A stretch of DNA of 64,000 nucleotides, taken from Sulfuriferula thiophila (GTDB taxonomy: Bacteria; Pseudomonadota; Gammaproteobacteria; Burkholderiales; Sulfuriferulaceae). The position numbers and the translations under genes were made by a program. Below, one piece after another: positions 16,978 through 30,908 of this stretch. Below the pieces are notes generated by a model. The model was not told the origin of the DNA and did no database searches. It was given only the letters and a program-made list of their open reading frames with translations. Numbering within the stretch: the stretch's first letter is position 1; each line of letters opens with the position of its first letter. The DNA lies in contig NZ_BHGL01000007.1 of the NCBI RefSeq assembly GCF_003864975.1, positions 382,359-446,358 on the forward strand. The letters run 5' to 3'.

Positions 16978-18565
16978 TATCCAGCGCCAGCGCTTCTGCC
17001 ACCTTGATGCCGTCGATTGCGGCTGACAGGATGCCACCCGCGTAACCGGCGCCTTCGCCGGTCGGATACAGACCGCGGGTATTCAAACTCTGATACGAGT
17101 CATCACGCTTAATACGAATTGGCGACGAGGTACGCGTTTCCACCCCGGTCAGCACGGCATCATGCATCGCAAAACCCTTGATCTGCTTGTCGAATTCGGG
17201 CAATGCTTCGCGCATCGCGGTGATCACATATTCCGGCAGGGCCGTGGACAAATCGCCCAGCGTCACCCCCGGCGTGTACGACGGTTGCACTGACCCCAGT
17301 TGCGTCGACGGGCGCTGCGCCAGGAAATCGCCCACCAGTTGCCCCGGCGCATTGTAATTACTGCCGCCCAGCTCAAACGCGCGCGATTCCCAGTGACGCT
17401 GGAACGCGATACCGGCCAGCGGGCCACCGGGGAAATCTTCCGGATTCACATTAACCACCATACCGCTGTTGGCATTGCGTTCGTTGCGCGAATACTGGCT
17501 CATGCCGTTGGTAACGACACGCCCGATTTCTGAAGTTGCCGCTACCACCGTACCACCCGGACACATGCAGAAGCTGTATACCGCACGACCATTGCTGGCA
17601 TGGTGCACCAGTTTGTAATCCGCCGCACCCAACTCAGGGTGCCCGGCAGTCTCGCCAAAGCGGCACTGGTCGATCAGATGCTGCGGATGCTCGATACGAA
17701 AACCGATAGAAAACGGCTTGGCTTCGATATACACACCACGTTCATACAGCATCTCGAAGGTATCGCGCGCGCTATGACCCACTGCCAGCACCACATGCTT
17801 ACTGGCCAGATGTTCACCATTCGCCAAAGTGACACCGGTGATGGCATCGTGCTCGCGGGTGATATCCACCACCCGGCTCTGGAAACGGATTTCACCGCCC
17901 AGTGACTCAATCGTGGCGCGGATTTTCTCCACCATGCCCACCAGCCGGAACGTGCCAATATGTGGCTTGCTGACATAGGCTATTTCAGGAGGAGCACCCG
18001 CCGTGATGAATTCGGCAATGACTTTGCGCCCGTAATGCTTGGGATCCTTGATCTGGCTGTAGAGCTTACCGTCGGAAAACGTCCCCGCGCCGCCTTCACC
18101 AAACTGCACGTTGGATTCCGGATCGAGCTTGCGCTTGCGCCACAGCCCCCAGGTATCCTGCGTACGCTCGCGTACCGCCTTGCCGCGCTCCAGGATGATA
18201 GGACGAAAGCCCATTTGTGCGAGAATCAACCCGGCGAAAATGCCGGCAGGCCCGAGACCGATGACAACAGGCCGCTGCGCCAGATCAGTCGGCGCCTTGG
18301 CGACGAAGTGGTATTCGGTATCCGGGGCGATAACTATGTGTTTGTCATGCTTGAGTTTGGCGAGCACCGCCTGTTCGTTTTTGACCGCGACATCTATGGT
18401 ATACACAAACAGGATATGCGGACGTTTGCGCGCATCCTGGCCGCGACGAAATACGCTGAAACTGATCAGCGCATCCGGGGTGATATTCAGCCGTTTATAA
18501 ATGGCAGCCAGCAGGTCAGCCTGAGGGTGATCCAGCGGCAACTTGATTTCAGTAATACGCAGCAT
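16967..18565 (-). CDS. FAD-dependent oxidoreductase (COG2509 family)
   Basis: The 532-residue protein has an N-terminal domain of about 90 residues seen in this family, then an FAD-binding Rossmann motif GLGPAGIFAGLILA, the segment FGEGGAGTFSDGKL, and a C-terminal GEGAGYAGGI motif near the flavin. These proteins are annotated as uncharacterised NAD(P)/FAD-dependent dehydrogenases related to HI0933/GidA-like flavoproteins. The substrate is unknown. No neighbour suggests a pathway. Confidence 0.85.
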   Translation of the reverse strand: MLRITEIKLPLDHPQADLLAAIYKRLNITPDALISFSVFRRGQDARKRPHILFVYTIDVAVKNEQAVLAKLKHDKHIVIAPDTEYHFVAKAPTDLAQRPVVIGLGPAGIFAGLILAQMGFRPIILERGKAVRERTQDTWGLWRKRKLDPESNVQFGEGGAGTFSDGKLYSQIKDPKHYGRKVIAEFITAGAPPEIAYVSKPHIGTFRLVGMVEKIRATIESLGGEIRFQSRVVDITREHDAITGVTLANGEHLASKHVVLAVGHSARDTFEMLYERGVYIEAKPFSIGFRIEHPQHLIDQCRFGETAGHPELGAADYKLVHHASNGRAVYSFCMCPGGTVVAATSEIGRVVTNGMSQYSRNERNANSGMVVNVNPEDFPGGPLAGIAFQRHWESRAFELGGSNYNAPGQLVGDFLAQRPSTQLGSVQPSYTPGVTLGDLSTALPEYVITAMREALPEFDKQIKGFAMHDAVLTGVETRTSSPIRIKRDDSYQSLNTRGLYPTGEGAGYAGGILSAAIDGIKVAEALALDMVK

Positions 18566-18639
18566 AGTAAAAACAGGAGTAACAGCAAAGCGCTATTTTA
18601 CCGCCGCTTGTGGACGTAACCAAATGATTTTCTTGGCAG

Positions 18640-21852
<3,213 letters not shown>

Positions 21853-22067
21853 TAACTACCCTAACTTAATCACCGTTATTTTACTTTTAAGCCTAAAAGT
21901 AAAATACTGAAAAATAAATGTTACTTTTGTATCATAACATTAGCATTCAGTATCATTTTTACGGTTTTTAACCGTTAGGCCACTTGATTTTGCCAAGTTG
22001 TTCAAATACACCTTGGCGTACCCACAAAGAATCCTAGTGAATCGCCTCGACTAAATCGTAAAGTCTT
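21853..22067. other. A+T-rich gap before hsdR with two hairpins
   Basis: TTTTACTTTTA (21879-21889) and TAAAAGTAAAA (21894-21904) are perfect complements around AGCC, 27 bases before the hsdR start. ACGGTT/AACCGT (21961-21966, 21970-21975) make a second small hairpin. The first may be an operator or attenuator controlling hsdR separately from the upstream genes. No gene was seen in this stretch, which is visibly richer in A and T than the flanks. Confidence 0.45.
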
Positions 22068-22613
22068 TTAACGCAACCTGGAATTTGCTGTAACGATATC
22101 GATGTTTGCCCCATTAAAATCAGCATCATGCGTCACAAGCACACAGGAATTTTCCTGACAAATCTGAATCAGTAATGCGTCATTAAAGTCCGTATTGGCA
22201 AAACTAATAGCAGCAATATCAGCAGTATCAAATTGCTTGCCAACAACTTGAAATTGTTTAAGAATCCGGTCTTTCACTACAGCCTCGATGTCATGAGCAG
22301 CTTGCATTCCTTCTGCTGAAGAACGAAACTGCTTGAAAGCTAAAGATTTTTTATCCAGCCTGGCATTAGTTAAGTGATTGTCATATTGAATACGAAGAAA
22401 ACGATTAATGAATTCAGACAACACCAGCACATCAACACATAACCGACTTCCCATCTTCAGACACATGCCAAACATGGCTGAATAGGTTTGAATTATCGAT
22501 TGATTCGAGTTGGTGTTAGCAGAACCAAACAAATACAACAAAATATTGGTATCAAACAACAAAGGACGATCTTTCACAGACGCGACATCAACTGCATTAA
22601 GTCTGAGCATCAT
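22068..22613 (-). CDS. PIN-domain nuclease-like protein inside the restriction locus
   Basis: The 181-residue protein has the PIN acidic residues: Asp21 in FDTNILLYLF, Glu67 in LSEFINR, Asp145 in FNDALL, and Asp163/165 in THDADF. It is longer than VapC toxins and has no RHH or AbrB partner. Instead its ATG overlaps the stop of the STAS-like gene (ATGA), so it is probably coupled to the ATPase/STAS genes. I infer an RNase or DNase effector held in check by them. Confidence 0.75.
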   Translation of the reverse strand: MMLRLNAVDVASVKDRPLLFDTNILLYLFGSANTNSNQSIIQTYSAMFGMCLKMGSRLCVDVLVLSEFINRFLRIQYDNHLTNARLDKKSLAFKQFRSSAEGMQAAHDIEAVVKDRILKQFQVVGKQFDTADIAAISFANTDFNDALLIQICQENSCVLVTHDADFNGANIDIVTANSRLR

Positions 22614-22963
22614 GCATCCTCTCCCATAATCTGCTTAACGGATGCATCGAGGCGTGCAGGATCTTGATAATAAGACTTTGCAGTTTCGATTACCCTACGC
22701 AACAATGCTTGGTCAACTTTGTCCATATCTGCCACTTTAACCAAAGCACGAATCTTCTCTTCTGAAAAAATTCCGTACAACTGGCCAATCGCAGTATTCA
22801 AAAAAGCCGAGGTTAACATCTCAACATTTTGAAACGAAAGCTCAACCGCTTGATCTTGATGCAACGCCTTGCTGATAGCAGCAAAAACGCTGTCACCATC
22901 ATTCGCTTCAACACAAAAACTGTTGCCGACCAAATTAAACACAGATATGGTTGTGGGGGTCAT
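22610..22963 (-). CDS. STAS-like protein (DUF4325 type)
   Basis: The 117-residue product has the alternating strand/helix layout of a STAS-like domain with the segment VELSFQNVEMLTSAFLN, where the SAF matches the usual DUF4325 motif (the Ser-Ala/Ser-Phe loop). In RsbV/SpoIIAA the similar serine is phosphorylated by a GHKL kinase. The gene directly follows a GHKL ATPase gene (12 bases) and overlaps the PIN gene, so a partner-switch role is a fair inference. The biochemical role of DUF4325 is not settled. Confidence 0.65.
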   Translation of the reverse strand: MTPTTISVFNLVGNSFCVEANDGDSVFAAISKALHQDQAVELSFQNVEMLTSAFLNTAIGQLYGIFSEEKIRALVKVADMDKVDQALLRRVIETAKSYYQDPARLDASVKQIMGEDA

Positions 22964-22975
22964 CTCGCTAACCTC

Positions 22976-23833
22976 TTAAAATAAATCTGATACATCATCT
23001 TCACCCAAAAGCGAATAATTACGCCTGTCATTCGTGCGAAACAATACACTGACAATGGAACCTGGGAAAGGCTTATTCAATGTATGAACTTTCTCACCTG
23101 TACGATCATATTGATAAAAACCATCATGGCTAACAATTTGCAGCAAACCATTATTCAAACTCACAAACTCACGCAACAGCGCCAAACCTATACCGCCAGG
23201 GATATTTAACTTTGTGGTGTGCCTGTCTTCCACTGCCCAACGGATGGCATCCACCGCTGAAATTTTCTTACTAAAACGACGTCTAAACTGCTCCGCAAAT
23301 CCGATCCCTATATCAACAATACTAAATACAATCGTATGTCGCGCAGGGAAAAACTGACCACAAGTGTAAATATGTTTAGTTTCGCTATGAATTTGTGCGT
23401 TAACGAACAATTCCAACATAGCTTCAGTCATTTTCTTGCGCAAACCGTCACTCATATTGGGTAATTCATGTCTATGCAAAAACTGTGCAGCTACATATTC
23501 ACGAAAATAGCGACCATCAGTAGGCTTCATTTTCTGATATTGAATAGTCGTGCCATGTACATCCACCTGTTGAGCGAAGCCAAAATGGCTTAAAAAGCCA
23601 TTTTTCTGAAGTATGCTCTTAATGCTACTATCGATGTGATTGAAAACAATATCATTTAAGTTGCCTTCCAACAAATCCAGCACCGCTCCCAAGGGGGCGG
23701 CCATGTTCGCATCAAACCATTGTGACAACGACAAAGGAATATCATCAAATAGTGCGTCTTTATGCTCATCATAAAACTGGGCTATTTGTTCATAGTCAGT
23801 ATATGTCGAATGAATATTACGGAGAGTAGTCAT
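22976..23833 (-). CDS. GHKL-type (histidine-kinase-like) ATP-binding protein
   Basis: The 285-residue protein has an N-terminal region of about 125 residues without a recognised domain. A GHKL ATPase domain follows: N-box ELFVNAQIHS (Glu141, Asn145), G1 DIGIGF (174-179) and G2 GGIGL (213-217). It has no DHp domain, no phosphoacceptor His region and no membrane segment, so it is not a normal sensor kinase. The closest idea is an anti-sigma-factor-like kinase such as RsbW, paired with the STAS-like protein downstream. The ATG overlaps the stop of a 25-codon frame. Confidence 0.75.
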   Translation of the reverse strand: MTTLRNIHSTYTDYEQIAQFYDEHKDALFDDIPLSLSQWFDANMAAPLGAVLDLLEGNLNDIVFNHIDSSIKSILQKNGFLSHFGFAQQVDVHGTTIQYQKMKPTDGRYFREYVAAQFLHRHELPNMSDGLRKKMTEAMLELFVNAQIHSETKHIYTCGQFFPARHTIVFSIVDIGIGFAEQFRRRFSKKISAVDAIRWAVEDRHTTKLNIPGGIGLALLREFVSLNNGLLQIVSHDGFYQYDRTGEKVHTLNKPFPGSIVSVLFRTNDRRNYSLLGEDDVSDLF

Positions 23834-23907
23834 AGCACGTCCAGTACTTCATTGATTACGATCTTAATGATGACACCACCTTCGGAGAGTTCAGTAAAAT
23901 TGGTCAT
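23830..23907 (-). CDS. Possible 25-residue leader peptide
   Basis: An ATG at 23907, two bases after the stop of the HEPN-like gene, opens a 25-codon frame whose TGA overlaps the ATG of the GHKL gene. The peptide is acidic and hydrophobic (starts MTNFTELSEGG, ends VINEVLDVL). It would couple translation from the HEPN-like gene to the ATPase gene. No good ribosome-binding site is visible. It may also be the remnant of a longer antitoxin-like gene. Confidence 0.4.
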   Translation of the reverse strand: MTNFTELSEGGVIIKIVINEVLDVL

Positions 23908-23909
23908 AA

Positions 23910-24731
23910 TTATTTTTGCCTTTGCCCACTCAAATCCGCGATGGCGGCCTGCAATACTTGCCAGCTAATCTTCGCAGTATGTTGATCCGGCTTGAAACCC
24001 TGTGACGCCTGTTGACGCGGATGAATGTAATTTCTGAAATCCTTCAAAGCATGCCCATATTTCATCACATCCAGAGATAACAGACCAACCTCATGGGCTA
24101 CGTTGATCAGGCTTTCGAGCGACCATGAATGCAGCTGTAATACCTTGTCTTCTCTATCCTTCGGGGCCGATTTGGCAGAATTAAACTGCTGCGGCTGTTT
24201 GGTTGCCGCATCAAGCAGAAGCCCTTCCAAGGTGCTGCCACACAAAAAGATCGCCGCCAGTGCTGATCCAGATTTCAATGACTTGTGAATTTCATCAATT
24301 CGCTGCTCAATTACAGTCTGCAACTGCGCATCAATGCTTAGTCTCGCAAGCTTGAGGTCGGAAAACACATGCCTGAGAAAATCTTCCTGCGTTTGAGCAG
24401 GCTGTTCCGTACTCGGCATTTTGCCTGATAGGCGACTGAGAATTGAAACCGCTTTCACTCGATCAGCACTATCGACTTTCTCGACCGCACACGCATACTC
24501 AAGCATCGCCGCCAGAACTTTTGCAACAATCGCATCCGATTCAATTTCCCAAAATGCGCGCAGCCGCCTCATCTTCGACGGTCCGTTAACCCGGTACTTC
24601 TCTGCATCGATATTAATACCGTGTTCCCGAAAGAACTCGGCATAGGTGCGATCATTAAAATTCAGCACATAACCACCACGATCAAACAACTTCTCAAAGG
24701 TGACTTTTTCGTGGGCTTTTAATGTGGACAT
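23910..24731 (-). CDS. AbiJ N-terminal-like / HEPN-type protein in the restriction locus
   Basis: The 273-residue protein starts with FEKLFDRGGYVLNFNDRTY and AEFF, followed by SKMRRLRAFW, which resembles the N-terminal domain described for AbiJ-like proteins. The C-terminal half has helices around FLCGSTLEGLLLDA and ends with a FRNYIHP motif that recalls HEPN RNase-type Arg/His sites, although the Arg-His spacing (three residues) is short. Such proteins act in phage defence by abortive infection. It follows hsdS with 3 bases between them, so it is part of the hsd transcript. The family call is from memory and not searched. Confidence 0.55.
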   Translation of the reverse strand: MSTLKAHEKVTFEKLFDRGGYVLNFNDRTYAEFFREHGINIDAEKYRVNGPSKMRRLRAFWEIESDAIVAKVLAAMLEYACAVEKVDSADRVKAVSILSRLSGKMPSTEQPAQTQEDFLRHVFSDLKLARLSIDAQLQTVIEQRIDEIHKSLKSGSALAAIFLCGSTLEGLLLDAATKQPQQFNSAKSAPKDREDKVLQLHSWSLESLINVAHEVGLLSLDVMKYGHALKDFRNYIHPRQQASQGFKPDQHTAKISWQVLQAAIADLSGQRQK

Positions 24732-24734
24732 GAT

Positions 24735-25846
24735 TTAGACCGCAACTCGTACTTCGCCACTCATCAGCTTGGGCAGCAGGGTGTCGCGAAGTTTTTCGAG
24801 GGTGCGGATTTGGGAAGTATTTGTTTTCAGCTTTCCAAAAATTGGGGCACAACGTTCATTGAAGATTTGAATTCTCTCTTTGGGCGCCAACTTTATTTCT
24901 TCAGAAAGAGCAATGTCACGATTCAGACCTGGTACTGCCGAATCCGAGTTTTCATAACTCAAAGTTTTCAACAGGCAATATTCATAGAACAATCCAACAG
25001 AGCCTATCTTTGACTTGATGTAGTAGGTGGTATCAATCGGAAAAAAATTCTGAAATAAATACGTCACCTTTCCTAGCGTTCCCTTTCGACCAATGACTAT
25101 TCCAGGCCCTTCAACCAAGTATTCCGAATGGTAGCCGACAACGCCACTCGAACCCACTACAGGAAAACCTATTCCGGTTCTCGTTTCTTCTTTTAATGCT
25201 TTCCCATAAACAAGGTCCAATACATCCCCCAGAACCCCATCCTCCCAACCCTCCTGCGCCTCTTCCACGAACCACTGGCGGAACAGGGTTTCGGCCATGG
25301 CTTCGAGGGTTTTGTTCTGGCGGTGCAACAGGTCGATTTTGTCGTCGAGGCTGCTGAGGACGGCGGCGATTGCTTGTTGTTCGGGGAGAGGCGGCAATTC
25401 GATCTCGAGGTTTTCCAGCATGCCTTTAGTAAGCGCACGACGCGTAGCCCCAATCTCCGACTTCATTAGCAGCTCTTCTTTCATCTGCTGGAGCAGATAA
25501 AAGATAAAAAGGTGGTTTGCTTTTTCTGGAATAGGCCGAATGATTGCAACATGCTGATTAACCCGTGCTGGCGTTAACGCTTTTGGGACAACACAACATC
25601 TAGCCACGCTGTCGCCAGTTATATTCAAAAGAACATCATTTTCTTCGACAGTAACATTTCGCAGCTCAAAAGCCTGGTCGTCATTAATAAACGCCAAGCC
25701 GTCTTCAGAAAAGGAAAAGTCCAGAACGTTTTGACTTCTGATTAAAGGAATACCGGCCTCTTGATAGGCGCTACTTCCGCCTGTTGGCGTAGCACCACTG
25801 CCGATTTTCCTGCAAATTCCGCCGAGAGTAGCTGACGAGTGACCAG

Positions 25847-25850
<4 letters not shown>
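24735..25850 (-). CDS. hsdS: Type I restriction-modification specificity subunit
   Basis: The 371-residue protein has two target-recognition domains (about 1-150 and 205-330). They are separated and followed by coiled-coil spacers, the first being [20 protein letters not shown] with [16 protein letters not shown]. The two TRDs set the two halves of the split DNA target. The ATG overlaps the hsdM stop (ATGA). The TRDs are probably hypervariable; the target sequence cannot be predicted by eye. Confidence 0.93.
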
Positions 25851-27376
<1,526 letters not shown>

Positions 27377-27513
27377 GCAAATTTCCAAATCAGATAAATT
27401 TCTCGTGCTGACAGTTTAACTGCTAATACCTGACATTTACCATCTCGATTCAGCATCATGCAGCTTACCGCTTTAATGTAAAATACGTCTTTGAATTAAA
27501 AGCAGATAACAAC

Positions 27514-28440
27514 ATGGCCATCCAGTGGTACCCCGGACACATGACCTCGGCGCGCAAGAAAGCCGCCGAAACCATGGCATTAACCGATATCGTCATCGAA
27601 GTGCTGGACGCGCGCCTGCCCGAAGCCAGCAGCAACCCGATGATTGAGGAATTACGCGTATTCCGTCAGCGCCCCTGCCTGAAAATCCTGAACAAGGCTG
27701 ACCTGGCTGACCCAGCGGCAACCAAAGCCTGGCTGGCATATTACAACAGCCAGAAAGGCGTCAAAGCCGTCGCCTTATCGTGCAAGAAAGCCAGCGACGT
27801 TGCCAAGATTCCGGCCATGTGTCTGGCACTGGCACCGCATCGCGGCACTAATCTCAAGCCCTTGCGCATGATGATCATGGGCATCCCCAACGTCGGCAAA
27901 TCCACGTTGATGAACGCATTGCTCAAGCGCCGTGTGGCGAAAGTCGGCGACGAACCGGCTGTCACCAAAAGCCAGCAACGGCTGGACCTGAATGACCAGA
28001 TGACGCTGATTGATACCCCGGGGATGTTATGGCCGCGCATCGCCCATCCTAGCGATGGCCTGATGCTGGCCGCCAGCCATGCGATTGGCCGCAATGCAGT
28101 GATCGATGAAGAAGTGGCGACATTCCTTGCCGACAGCCTGCTGGCGAATTACCCGCAACTACTGGTGGAGCGTTACGGCTTCCCGGTCGAGGATAAAGAT
28201 GGCGTAGCGATAATCGAGGCGATTGCCTTGCGCCGTGGCTTTCGCCTCAAAGGCGGCGCAGCGGATTTCGAAAAAGCTTGTTTGATGTTATTGCAGGATT
28301 ACCGTAGCGGCGCATTAGGCCGCATCAGCCTGGAAACTCCGACCAGCCGCGAAGCGATGCTGGCCGAAGCGGCTGACGTGGTAACGACTTTAGGTACGAC
28401 AGAAAACGGGATTGATCACATGGATCAATCGTCCTCCTAG
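27514..28440 (+). CDS. ylqF: YlqF/RbgA-family ribosome-assembly GTPase
   Basis: The 308-residue protein has a circularly permuted GTPase domain: G4 NKAD near residue 60 comes before G1 GIPNVGKSTLMNAL (about 125) and G3 DTPGML (about 170). The N-terminal IQWYPGHM motif is diagnostic of RbgA/YlqF, which helps 50S maturation. It stands alone between the restriction island and metF and converges on metF with 2 bases between stops. Confidence 0.92.
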   Translation: MAIQWYPGHMTSARKKAAETMALTDIVIEVLDARLPEASSNPMIEELRVFRQRPCLKILNKADLADPAATKAWLAYYNSQKGVKAVALSCKKASDVAKIPAMCLALAPHRGTNLKPLRMMIMGIPNVGKSTLMNALLKRRVAKVGDEPAVTKSQQRLDLNDQMTLIDTPGMLWPRIAHPSDGLMLAASHAIGRNAVIDEEVATFLADSLLANYPQLLVERYGFPVEDKDGVAIIEAIALRRGFRLKGGAADFEKACLMLLQDYRSGALGRISLETPTSREAMLAEAADVVTTLGTTENGIDHMDQSSS

Positions 28441-28442
28441 GT

Positions 28443-29273
28443 TTACAAACCCAGCCGCTTCCATATCTCCATGGTCGCGGTCGACTGGTTCATGGTGTAG
28501 AAATGCAGGCCTGGTGCATCGTTATCGAGCAGGCGTTGGCATAAGTCAGTCACCACATCCAGTCCATAGGCTCGGATAGAATCGATGTCGTCGTTGTAGC
28601 CTTCCAGCTTCTTGCGCATCCAGCGCGGAATTTCCGCACCACAGGCATCAGAAAACCTTGCCAGCTGGGAGAAATTGCCGATAGGCATGATCCCCGGCAC
28701 CACCGGCACCGTTATCCCCAGCTTGGTGCAGTCATCGACAAAAGCAAAATAGGCATCGGCGTTAAAAAAATACTGAGTAATTGCCGCATTGGCACCCGCA
28801 TCGACTTTACGCTTGAAGTTCATCAGGTCGTCATGCGCGCTTTTGGCTTGCGGATGCACTTCCGGATAAGCGGCAACTTCGATGTTGAACCAGTCACCCG
28901 TCTCACTACGGATGAATTCAACCAGTTCATTGGCATAACGGAATTCGCCTGCACTCGCCATGCCCGAAGGCAGATCGCCACGTAATGCAACGATATGACG
29001 GATATTGTGGCTTTTATACTCGTCCAGAATCGCGCGAATATTGTCGCGGGTAGAACCGATACAGGACAGGTGTGGCGCCGCTTCCAGCCCGGCGTGCTGG
29101 ATGTCGAGTACCGCAGCCAGCGAGTGGTCGCGGGTTGACCCGCCTGCACCGAACGTAACCGAGAAAAACTTGGGGTGCAGTTCGGCGAGCTGACTGCGCA
29201 CCATGCGCAGCTTGTCCATGCCGTCAGGTGTTTTAGGCGGAAAAAACTCAAAACTGTAGGTACGTGTCGTCAT
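28443..29273 (-). CDS. metF: 5,10-methylenetetrahydrofolate reductase
   Basis: The FAD-dependent enzyme makes 5-methyl-THF for methionine synthesis. The 276-residue TIM barrel has SFEFFPPKT at the N-terminus (catalytic Glu), TFGAGGSTRDHS, and ITQYFFN, all typical of MetF. GGGGAG precedes the ATG. It lies 26 bases after ahcY and is probably read from the same SAH-controlled promoter, so homocysteine formation and its methyl donor rise together. Confidence 0.96.
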   Translation of the reverse strand: MTTRTYSFEFFPPKTPDGMDKLRMVRSQLAELHPKFFSVTFGAGGSTRDHSLAAVLDIQHAGLEAAPHLSCIGSTRDNIRAILDEYKSHNIRHIVALRGDLPSGMASAGEFRYANELVEFIRSETGDWFNIEVAAYPEVHPQAKSAHDDLMNFKRKVDAGANAAITQYFFNADAYFAFVDDCTKLGITVPVVPGIMPIGNFSQLARFSDACGAEIPRWMRKKLEGYNDDIDSIRAYGLDVVTDLCQRLLDNDAPGLHFYTMNQSTATMEIWKRLGL

Positions 29274-29299
29274 CGAAATACTCCCCAGGAATTTACAGC

Positions 29300-30715
29300 T
29301 TAATAGCGGTAGTGGTTGGCTTTGTAAGGGCCGCTTTTATCCACGCCGATATAGGCAGCCTGCTGATCCGATAATTCGGTCAACACCGCATTCAGCGTTC
29401 TTAACTGCAAGCGCGCCACTTTTTCATCCAGATGCTTAGGCAGGGTATACACGCCAACAGGATAATCTGCTGTACGGGTAAACAACTCGATCTGCGCGAT
29501 AGTCTGGTTAGCAAATGAAGAACTCATGACATACGATGGATGACCTGTACCACAACCCAGGTTTACCAAACGTCCTTTAGCCAGCATGATGATACGCTTG
29601 CCGTCCGGGAAGATGATGTGGTCAACTTGCGGCTTGATTTCTTCCCACTGGTATTTTTCCACACCGGCAACGTCGATTTCATTATCGAAGTGACCGATAT
29701 TGCAAACGATGGCCTGGTTCTTCATTTTTGCCATGTGGTCATGGGTAATGACGTGGTAGTTGCCTGTCGCGGTAACGAAGATATCCGCTTTATCGCAAGC
29801 GTAATCCATAGTCACAACACGGTAGCCTTCCATCGCCGCTTGCAGTGCGCAGATAGGATCGATTTCAGTAATCCACACTTGTGCAGACAATGCACGCAAT
29901 GCCTGAGCAGAACCTTTACCCACGTCACCGTAACCGGCAACCACGGCGATTTTGCCCGCTACCATCACGTCGGTGGCGCGCTTGATACCGTCCACCAGGG
30001 ATTCACGGCAGCCATACAGGTTATCGAATTTGGATTTGGTTACCGAGTCATTGACGTTAATCGCAGGGAATTTCAATTCGCCGCGTTCGTGCATTTGATA
30101 TAAACGATGTACGCCAGTGGTGGTTTCTTCGGTTACGCCTTTGATGTGTGCCAGACGTACTGAATACCAGGTAGGGGCAACAGCCAATTTGGCTTTAATC
30201 GCAGCGTAAAGCACGCGCTCTTCTTCGCTGGTTGGGTGTGACAGCACGCTGATATCAGTTTCGGCACGCGCGCCCAGATGCAGCAACAAGGTCGCATCGC
30301 CGCCGTCATCCAGGATCATGTTGGAATAGCCGCCATCCGCCCATTCAAAAATGCGATGAGTGTAATCCCAGTAATCAACCAGTGACTCGCCTTTGACCGC
30401 AAACACCGGGGTACCGGTAGCCGCGATGGCTGCAGCAGCATGATCCTGAGTAGAAAATATATTGCACGATGCCCAGCGCACTTCAGCGCCGAGAGCCTGT
30501 AAGGTCTCGATCAGCACGCCGGTCTGGATGGTCATGTGCAGACTGCCGGTGATGCGAGCGCCTTTAAGTGGCTTGGTAGCAGCAAATTCTTCACGAATTG
30601 CCATCAGGCCTGGCATTTCGATTTCAGCGATGTTGAGTTCTTTGCGACCCCAGTCGGCCAGCGACAGATCAGCAATGACGTAATCAGGGGTAGAGCTAGC
30701 GGTGACGGCGTTCAT
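29300..30715 (-). CDS. ahcY: S-adenosylhomocysteine hydrolase
   Basis: The enzyme splits S-adenosylhomocysteine into homocysteine and adenosine and relieves product inhibition of methyltransferases. The protein (about 471 residues) has the NAD motif [10 protein letters not shown], the [13 protein letters not shown] substrate region and the C-terminal [12 protein letters not shown] tail. AAGGAGG stands before the ATG at 30715; the longer frame upstream would translate the riboswitch. An SAH riboswitch and a consensus-like promoter precede it. Confidence 0.97.
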   Translation of the reverse strand: MNAVTASSTPDYVIADLSLADWGRKELNIAEIEMPGLMAIREEFAATKPLKGARITGSLHMTIQTGVLIETLQALGAEVRWASCNIFSTQDHAAAAIAATGTPVFAVKGESLVDYWDYTHRIFEWADGGYSNMILDDGGDATLLLHLGARAETDISVLSHPTSEEERVLYAAIKAKLAVAPTWYSVRLAHIKGVTEETTTGVHRLYQMHERGELKFPAINVNDSVTKSKFDNLYGCRESLVDGIKRATDVMVAGKIAVVAGYGDVGKGSAQALRALSAQVWITEIDPICALQAAMEGYRVVTMDYACDKADIFVTATGNYHVITHDHMAKMKNQAIVCNIGHFDNEIDVAGVEKYQWEEIKPQVDHIIFPDGKRIIMLAKGRLVNLGCGTGHPSYVMSSSFANQTIAQIELFTRTADYPVGVYTLPKHLDEKVARLQLRTLNAVLTELSDQQAAYIGVDKSGPYKANHYRY

Positions 30716-30753
30716 CACGCCCTCCTTTCTGTAAGTTATGACAAAAAAGTAAG

Positions 30754-30823
30754 ACGTGAGCGCCGTTGCATAATGACAGGTTCGAGCCTGGCAGGTTTTA
30801 CCCGTCGCAGCGCTCCTCAAACC
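30754..30823 (-). ncRNA. SAH riboswitch in the ahcY leader
   Basis: Read on the minus strand, the leader has the conserved SAH riboswitch blocks GAGGAGCGCTGC, GCCAGGCTCG and AACGGCGCTCACG in the right order and spacing, with GCGCT pairing AGCGC across the core. SAH binding is expected to raise ahcY expression. The end of the aptamer is 38 bases before the ahcY start, so control may act at the ribosome site or through the U-rich run that follows. Confidence 0.9.
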
Positions 30824-30831
30824 AAGCCGAC

Positions 30832-30860
30832 ATTCTAACGGAGTCGCCAGTATGTGTACA
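30832..30860 (-). promoter_or_regulatory. Sigma-70-type promoter of ahcY
   Basis: On the minus strand TGTACA (30855-30860) and TAGAAT (30832-30837) are 17 bp apart. The start of transcription would be near 30825, two bases before the riboswitch core. The same arrangement is found upstream of metK. Confidence 0.7.
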
Positions 30861-30908
30861 GATTAACGCTTAAATTATTGGCGGCCCATGCGGACTCAAC
30901 GGCACAGA

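Noticed and set aside
22610-22963. Classical antitoxin for the PIN protein
   Set aside because: The upstream partner has a STAS-like layout with an SAF loop and no DNA-binding motif of known antitoxins, so an ordinary VapBC pair was not called.
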